A DNA stretch of 64,000 nucleotides from Methylobacterium sp. Leaf91 (GTDB lineage: Bacteria; Pseudomonadota; Alphaproteobacteria; Rhizobiales; Beijerinckiaceae), in assembly GCF_001422815.1 (NCBI RefSeq), contig NZ_LMMP01000001.1, forward strand, positions 62,974-126,973, given 5' to 3'. Of this stretch, positions 60,781 through 64,000 are shown piece after piece. The first letter of the stretch is position 1. Each line of letters starts with the position of its first letter. A program made the position numbers and the translations under genes. Under the pieces are notes generated by a model, which worked only from the letters and a program-made list of their open reading frames with translations, searched no databases and was not told the origin of the DNA.

Positions 60781-60860
60781 ATAACCCACATCGGCGATCA
60801 CATGACAGTGATCGATGCGTTGGTCCTCGGCGTCTGCACGGAGGAGAGAGGCCGAAATCG
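60781..60860. repeat. right ~80-bp flank repeat of the transposon
   Basis: Matches 57151-57230 without gaps, about 81%. A short minus-strand frame crosses it (60682-60918) and ends in the right inverted repeat; the same frame is recognisable in the left copy (TDAEDRHIDHCHAIADAG vs ADAEDQRIDHCHVIADVG), which suggests both copies come from an old protein-coding gene. The rest of 60692-61054 shows no gene. Confidence 0.75.
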
Positions 60861-61054
60861 TGAGCCCCTTAGGGCGAAAGCGGGCCGCGCTCCGCATCGG
60901 GCCCCCGATCTGCCTCACTAGAAGGCAGAATGCCTATCGAGATTGCAAATCTCGATGCCTCCTGTAAAACTCCGCCTGGTATACCAGAGCCGTGAGCCTG
61001 CGATGGCGGCGGTGATCGGCGGGGCGGGTGGTCGAACAGGGGGAGAACGAGAGG

Positions 61055-62194
61055 ATGTCCAACATCGCCGGTCCTGGACGTCGTCTCGGCGAGCTGCTCG
61101 GATCTCGCCTGTTTCGGCCGATCCTGGCGGGTGCGACGCTGCGCGAGCGTCTCATCGCCTGCCTCGGTGCTCTCCTGGGCATCGCGCTGACCGGCCTCGT
61201 CAGCGGCTGGATCGTCGGAGAGGGGCCGCACATTCCCCTGATCGTCGCCCCGATGGGAGCGACCGCGGTGCTCCTCTTCGCCGTGCCGGCGAGCCCGCTC
61301 GCCCAGCCCTGGCCGATCATCGGCGGCAACACGATCTCGGCCCTGATCGGGGTCACGGCGGCCTATTTCATTCCCAACCCCGTCCTGGCCATCGGCGTCG
61401 GCGTCTCGCTCGCCATCGCGGCGATGTCGTTCACGCGCTGCCTGCATCCGCCGGGCGGTGCCGCCGCCCTGACGGCGCTCATCGGCGGGCCGGCCATCGC
61501 GTCCTCCGGCTTCCTGTTTCCCTTCGTCCCCGTCTGCCTGAACTCCCTCATCCTGGTCGGCCTCGGCATCGCCTTCCATCGGCTGTCGGGGCGGCAATAT
61601 CCGCATGTTCCGCAGGCGGCGCCCGTCAACGTCCATGGAACGGCCGATCTGCCCGCTCCGCTCCGCGTCGGCTTCAATGCCTGCGACGTCGACGCGGCGC
61701 TCGAGTCCTTGAACGAAACCCTCGACATCGACCGGACCGACCTGGATCGGTTGCTCCGCGAGGTCGAGAGCCAGGCCATGTCCCGCGCCCATGGGGAGCT
61801 CGACTGCGGCACGGTCATGTCGCGGGACGTGGTCACGATCGGCGTGAACGATACCGTCGCGAAGGCGCGCGAGTTGCTGCTCAAGCACAACATCCGGACC
61901 CTGCCCGTGGTCGACGGCGCGGGCCGGCTCGCAGGCACGCTGGGCCTGCGCGAACTGGCCTTGCGGGGCGACGGGGCCATCGCGCAGGTCATGTCCGAGG
62001 CCAGGACCGCCATGGCGGACGAGCCGGTGCTCTCGCTGGTGGAGCCGCTGAGCAACGGACGCACGCATGCGGTGGTGGTCACGGCCGAGGACCGCAGCAT
62101 CCTCGGCATCGTCACCCAGACCGACCTCGTCGCGGTCCTCACGCGCCTGGTCTCGAACAAGGCCTTCGCAGTGCCCACGCCGCACGCGGCGTGA
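61055..62194 (+). CDS. HPP-family membrane protein with CBS domains
   Basis: A 379-residue protein. Residues about 25-170 are an HPP-family membrane unit of 4-5 helices with HIPLIVAPMGATAVLLFAVP, SFTRCLHPPGGAAALTALIG (the HPPG motif) and FPFVPVCLNSLILVGLG. Residues about 245-375 hold two CBS domains (CGTVMSRDVVTIGVNDTVAK, HNIRTLPVVDGAGRLAGTLG, GIVTQTDLVAVL). CBS pairs bind adenine nucleotides and regulate. HPP proteins are linked with anion transport (nitrite in plants). Start ATG 61055 follows GGGGGAG. Confidence 0.88.
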   Translation: MSNIAGPGRRLGELLGSRLFRPILAGATLRERLIACLGALLGIALTGLVSGWIVGEGPHIPLIVAPMGATAVLLFAVPASPLAQPWPIIGGNTISALIGVTAAYFIPNPVLAIGVGVSLAIAAMSFTRCLHPPGGAAALTALIGGPAIASSGFLFPFVPVCLNSLILVGLGIAFHRLSGRQYPHVPQAAPVNVHGTADLPAPLRVGFNACDVDAALESLNETLDIDRTDLDRLLREVESQAMSRAHGELDCGTVMSRDVVTIGVNDTVAKARELLLKHNIRTLPVVDGAGRLAGTLGLRELALRGDGAIAQVMSEARTAMADEPVLSLVEPLSNGRTHAVVVTAEDRSILGIVTQTDLVAVLTRLVSNKAFAVPTPHAA

Positions 62195-62211
62195 TCCGTG
62201 GGTCGGCGAGC

Positions 62212-62376
62212 ATGGCCCGGTTGTTGCGTGGAGAGGGTGTTTCCCTCCCACCGTACCAGCACGGGTTCGGGCCGATGCACGACACGCCGCTTCTTCTCCA
62301 CCTCCTCTACGTGATCCTGATGGCGTCGAGCATGATGATCACGTGGCAGGTCCACCGGCTTCTCGGCCGCGCCTGA
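62212..62376 (+). CDS. small membrane peptide
   Basis: A 54-residue frame, MARLLRGEGVSLPPYQHGFG, then one hydrophobic helix (DTPLLLHLLYVILMASSMM). ATG 62275 would give a 33-residue version. It starts 17 bases after the HPP-CBS stop and could be coupled to it. No family recognised. Confidence 0.4.
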   Translation: MARLLRGEGVSLPPYQHGFGPMHDTPLLLHLLYVILMASSMMITWQVHRLLGRA

Positions 62377-62381
62377 GCGCG

Positions 62382-63023
62382 TTACCCTCCGGCCCGAAGC
62401 GCCGCCGCTTCGTCGGCCAGGTTGGCACGGGCCGCACTCTCCAGGCGGTCGTGGAAATGCCCGGTCTGGTAGAGACGGGGCCGGTCGAGAAACCGATCGA
62501 GCACGCCCGCGCGCCCGATCCTCCAGGCCGCGTCGGGGACCATCGCGTATTCCCGCCGGACCGCCGCCGCATAGGCCTCGTAGATCGCCCGTGGAGCGCC
62601 GAGCACCGCGAGGTCGAGATCGAGCATCAACCGCGTTTCCGGGTCCTCGCTGGGTCCATGCGCGGCGGTCGCCCGGATCATCGCGACGGCCGAGCGAATG
62701 CACTCCCGCCCGAGGCCGGACCCTGAGCAGGTGACGAGCAGGTCGGCGCTCCGCGCCTCGTTGTCGGAGCGGGCCGGATCGTAGACGGCGTCGTGGAAAT
62801 AGATGGCGAGATCGATGGCGTCGCCGTCGAGCCCCGAAACGTCGGGCAGCCCCCGCACGGCATCGTGCCCCGCGAGCAGAGCCCTGACATGGGGCCAGCC
62901 GTGGTAATGCCGCGCCGCCTCGCCGTAGCCGGCATCGAGCGCCCGCCATGCGGCCTCCGCGCCGGACCCTCCCACCGCCCGTGTCCAGACTCCGTCGAAA
63001 CGTTGGCGCAGGCTTTGGTCCAT
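62382..63023 (-). CDS. HD-superfamily metal-dependent phosphohydrolase
   Basis: A 213-residue predicted HD-domain protein. Metal ligands: RHYHGWPHVRALL (His), AIYFHDAVYDP (the His-Asp pair), then DLDLAVLG (Asp). RLYQTGHFHDRLE closes the domain. The family hydrolyses phosphate esters, but the substrate is unknown. ATG 63023 fits. Confidence 0.85.
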   Translation of the reverse strand: MDQSLRQRFDGVWTRAVGGSGAEAAWRALDAGYGEAARHYHGWPHVRALLAGHDAVRGLPDVSGLDGDAIDLAIYFHDAVYDPARSDNEARSADLLVTCSGSGLGRECIRSAVAMIRATAAHGPSEDPETRLMLDLDLAVLGAPRAIYEAYAAAVRREYAMVPDAAWRIGRAGVLDRFLDRPRLYQTGHFHDRLESAARANLADEAAALRAGG

Positions 63024-63331
63024 GCGGAACCTCGGTTCGGATAGCGGGGGTGATGGGGGCGTAAAGTCCGCGGTTCACCTGTGTGACCGGAACGCGGCGC
63101 GGTTTGCCATGATCGGCGCAACGCCGCGCCGATCCGCCATGGTCGCGCCACGCTCAGGGTGGCTCAAGAGCTTGCCGGATCACGCGTTTTCCCGCACTCG
63201 GGTGGCTGCCGCCCCCTCGCGCGTGGCGCCATCCGTCGCGACGACGAAACACGCCGAAGGCCCGCCGCGTGGCGGTGGGAAACGGGGTCGCGTCCGACCG
63301 AAATCCCGGCTCGCGCGACCGGTCCCCGCCG
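63024..63331. other. intergenic stretch of about 310 bases
   Basis: GC-rich, with only short frames that lack coding character, between two minus-strand genes. No terminator or RNA gene is recognised. Confidence 0.35.
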
Positions 63332-63838
63332 TCAAAGGCCCCCCGAGGCCGCCCGCCGGTTGCGGACCATTCCGGCGATCGCCAGCACGATGATCGCCGC
63401 GATGGCACCGGTGATCGCCAGGAAAGTCAGGGTGCGATTCCACAACCGGTCGAGGCCGAGATCGGTGGTGACGAGGTCGGGCCGGGCCGGATCGGCCATC
63501 ACCCGGATGCTGTAATCGCCCACATGAAAGCCACTGAACACGTAGTTCACCCGTCGCGCGACGGCTCCGGTGGAGGTGCGCAGGTTCAGCGTCGCGTCGC
63601 AGATATGGAGCACGATCTTGGCGCTGCACTTGCCGTCCGTCACCCGCGCGTCGGCGACGGGATGGGCCGTCTCGCGGACCTGCCAATCCGAGAGCAGCGG
63701 CGGCGCCGTGTAGACGAGGCAGGCGGCCAAAAGACCCGCCAACGCCACGAGGCCGAACAGCGTCCAGAGGATATTGCCCCAGCCCTGACTCGGAGGGGGA
63801 AGGCGCAAGGAGGCCGGGCTTTTCGCAGGGGCAGTCAT
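63332..63838 (-). CDS. two-helix membrane hypothetical protein
   Basis: A 168-residue protein: helix 1 (about 22-45, ILWTLFGLVALAGLLAACLV), a periplasmic ~90-residue domain with two Cys (VTDGKCSAKIVLHICDATLN), helix 2 (about 138-158, LTFLAITGAIAAIIVLAIAG) and an Arg-rich end. ATG 63838 overlaps the stop of the next gene upstream (TGATG), so they are coupled. No family recognised. Confidence 0.65.
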   Translation of the reverse strand: MTAPAKSPASLRLPPPSQGWGNILWTLFGLVALAGLLAACLVYTAPPLLSDWQVRETAHPVADARVTDGKCSAKIVLHICDATLNLRTSTGAVARRVNYVFSGFHVGDYSIRVMADPARPDLVTTDLGLDRLWNRTLTFLAITGAIAAIIVLAIAGMVRNRRAASGGL

Positions 63839-64000
63839 CAAAGCGAGCCTCGTCTGGTGTCGTGTATGGGAGGGGCCGGGGGCGAGCCGGCCTCCGCGAG
63901 GATGCGGCGCGCCTCGGCCGCGTGCCGGTAGCGGCCGATCAGGTCGGCGAAGTCCTGCAGCGTCATCTTTCGCGGAAGGCTGGCCCTGATCGTGACGATG
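63838..64000 (-). CDS. 3' end of a gene cut by the window edge
   Basis: The last 53 codons before TGA (63838-63840) read RKMTLQDFADLIGRYRHAAE, then ARRILAEAGSPPAPP and a charged end. The rest lies beyond 64000. It is probably cytoplasmic and in one operon with the two-helix protein. Function cannot be told. Confidence 0.45.
   Translation of the reverse strand, partial: IVTIRASLPRKMTLQDFADLIGRYRHAAEARRILAEAGSPPAPPIHDTRRGSL

Overview
The window is GC-rich alphaproteobacterial chromosome, most probably Methylobacterium/Methylorubrum or a close Rhizobiales relative. This rests on the MucR/Ros regulator, DUF6894 and DUF1236 small proteins, the TIGR03915/03916-type DNA-repair pair, the EcfG-type promoter (GGAAC-N16-CGTT) in front of a stress-gene block, and two-component signalling rich in HWE-like and hybrid histidine kinases. 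No rRNA or single-copy phylogenetic marker is present, so the genus is an inference.

Layout. 1-2750 is the end of an old, decayed integrative element: hypothetical genes and a frameshifted integrase remnant lying against the 3' end of tRNA-Leu(CAG) (2755-2839). 2944-16000 is housekeeping: leuC, a D-2-hydroxyacid dehydrogenase overlapping a two-domain Inh-type protease inhibitor, trhO, slyX, a large RTX protein, a membrane-anchored TAXI protein, recX, and a radical-SAM/DUF4130-UdgX DNA-repair pair. 16187-24750 holds a GAF histidine kinase, DUF1275, MucR, an OPT transporter and an operon of methyltransferase, EgtD and DUF2243. 24785-31556 is a stress block mostly on the minus strand (small soluble proteins behind an EcfG-like promoter, SDR, zinc alcohol dehydrogenase, DUF892 ferritin-like protein, small secreted proteins). 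32080-38650 has a soluble three-PAS chemoreceptor ending in PilZ and a FecI-FecR-FecA iron/siderophore module. 38650-43000 is a patchy region with repeats, gene remnants, a divergent TetR/SDR pair and a flavin reductase. 43035-57018 holds a KaiC-like ATPase overlapping a hybrid histidine kinase, an outer-membrane-like protein, an MBL hydrolase, a second RTX protein, a duplicated-PAS hybrid kinase and a CPA1 antiporter. 57236-60691 is an IS1595-like transposon with cargo. After it come an HPP-CBS protein, an HD hydrolase and two genes at the window edge.

The most noteworthy object is the 57236-60691 element. It has terminal inverted repeats (17 of 19 bases matching), an IS1595-type transposase, a downstream gene overlapping the transposase stop, a PIN-domain nuclease overlapping a 62-aa protein, and a convergent putative AbiC-like abortive-infection membrane protein. 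Its cargo has lower GC than its surroundings. It looks like a transposon-borne defence or toxin-antitoxin cassette. Two ~80-bp direct repeats, about 81% identical, lie on either side.

Other recurring structure: four full copies and one partial copy of a ~105-bp hairpin-bearing repeat; two copies of a ~185-bp repeat; a GC-rich palindromic repeat that forms part of the 5' coding region of the udgX gene; and a family of small secreted proteins, two of which share an identical C-terminus and a conserved upstream block.
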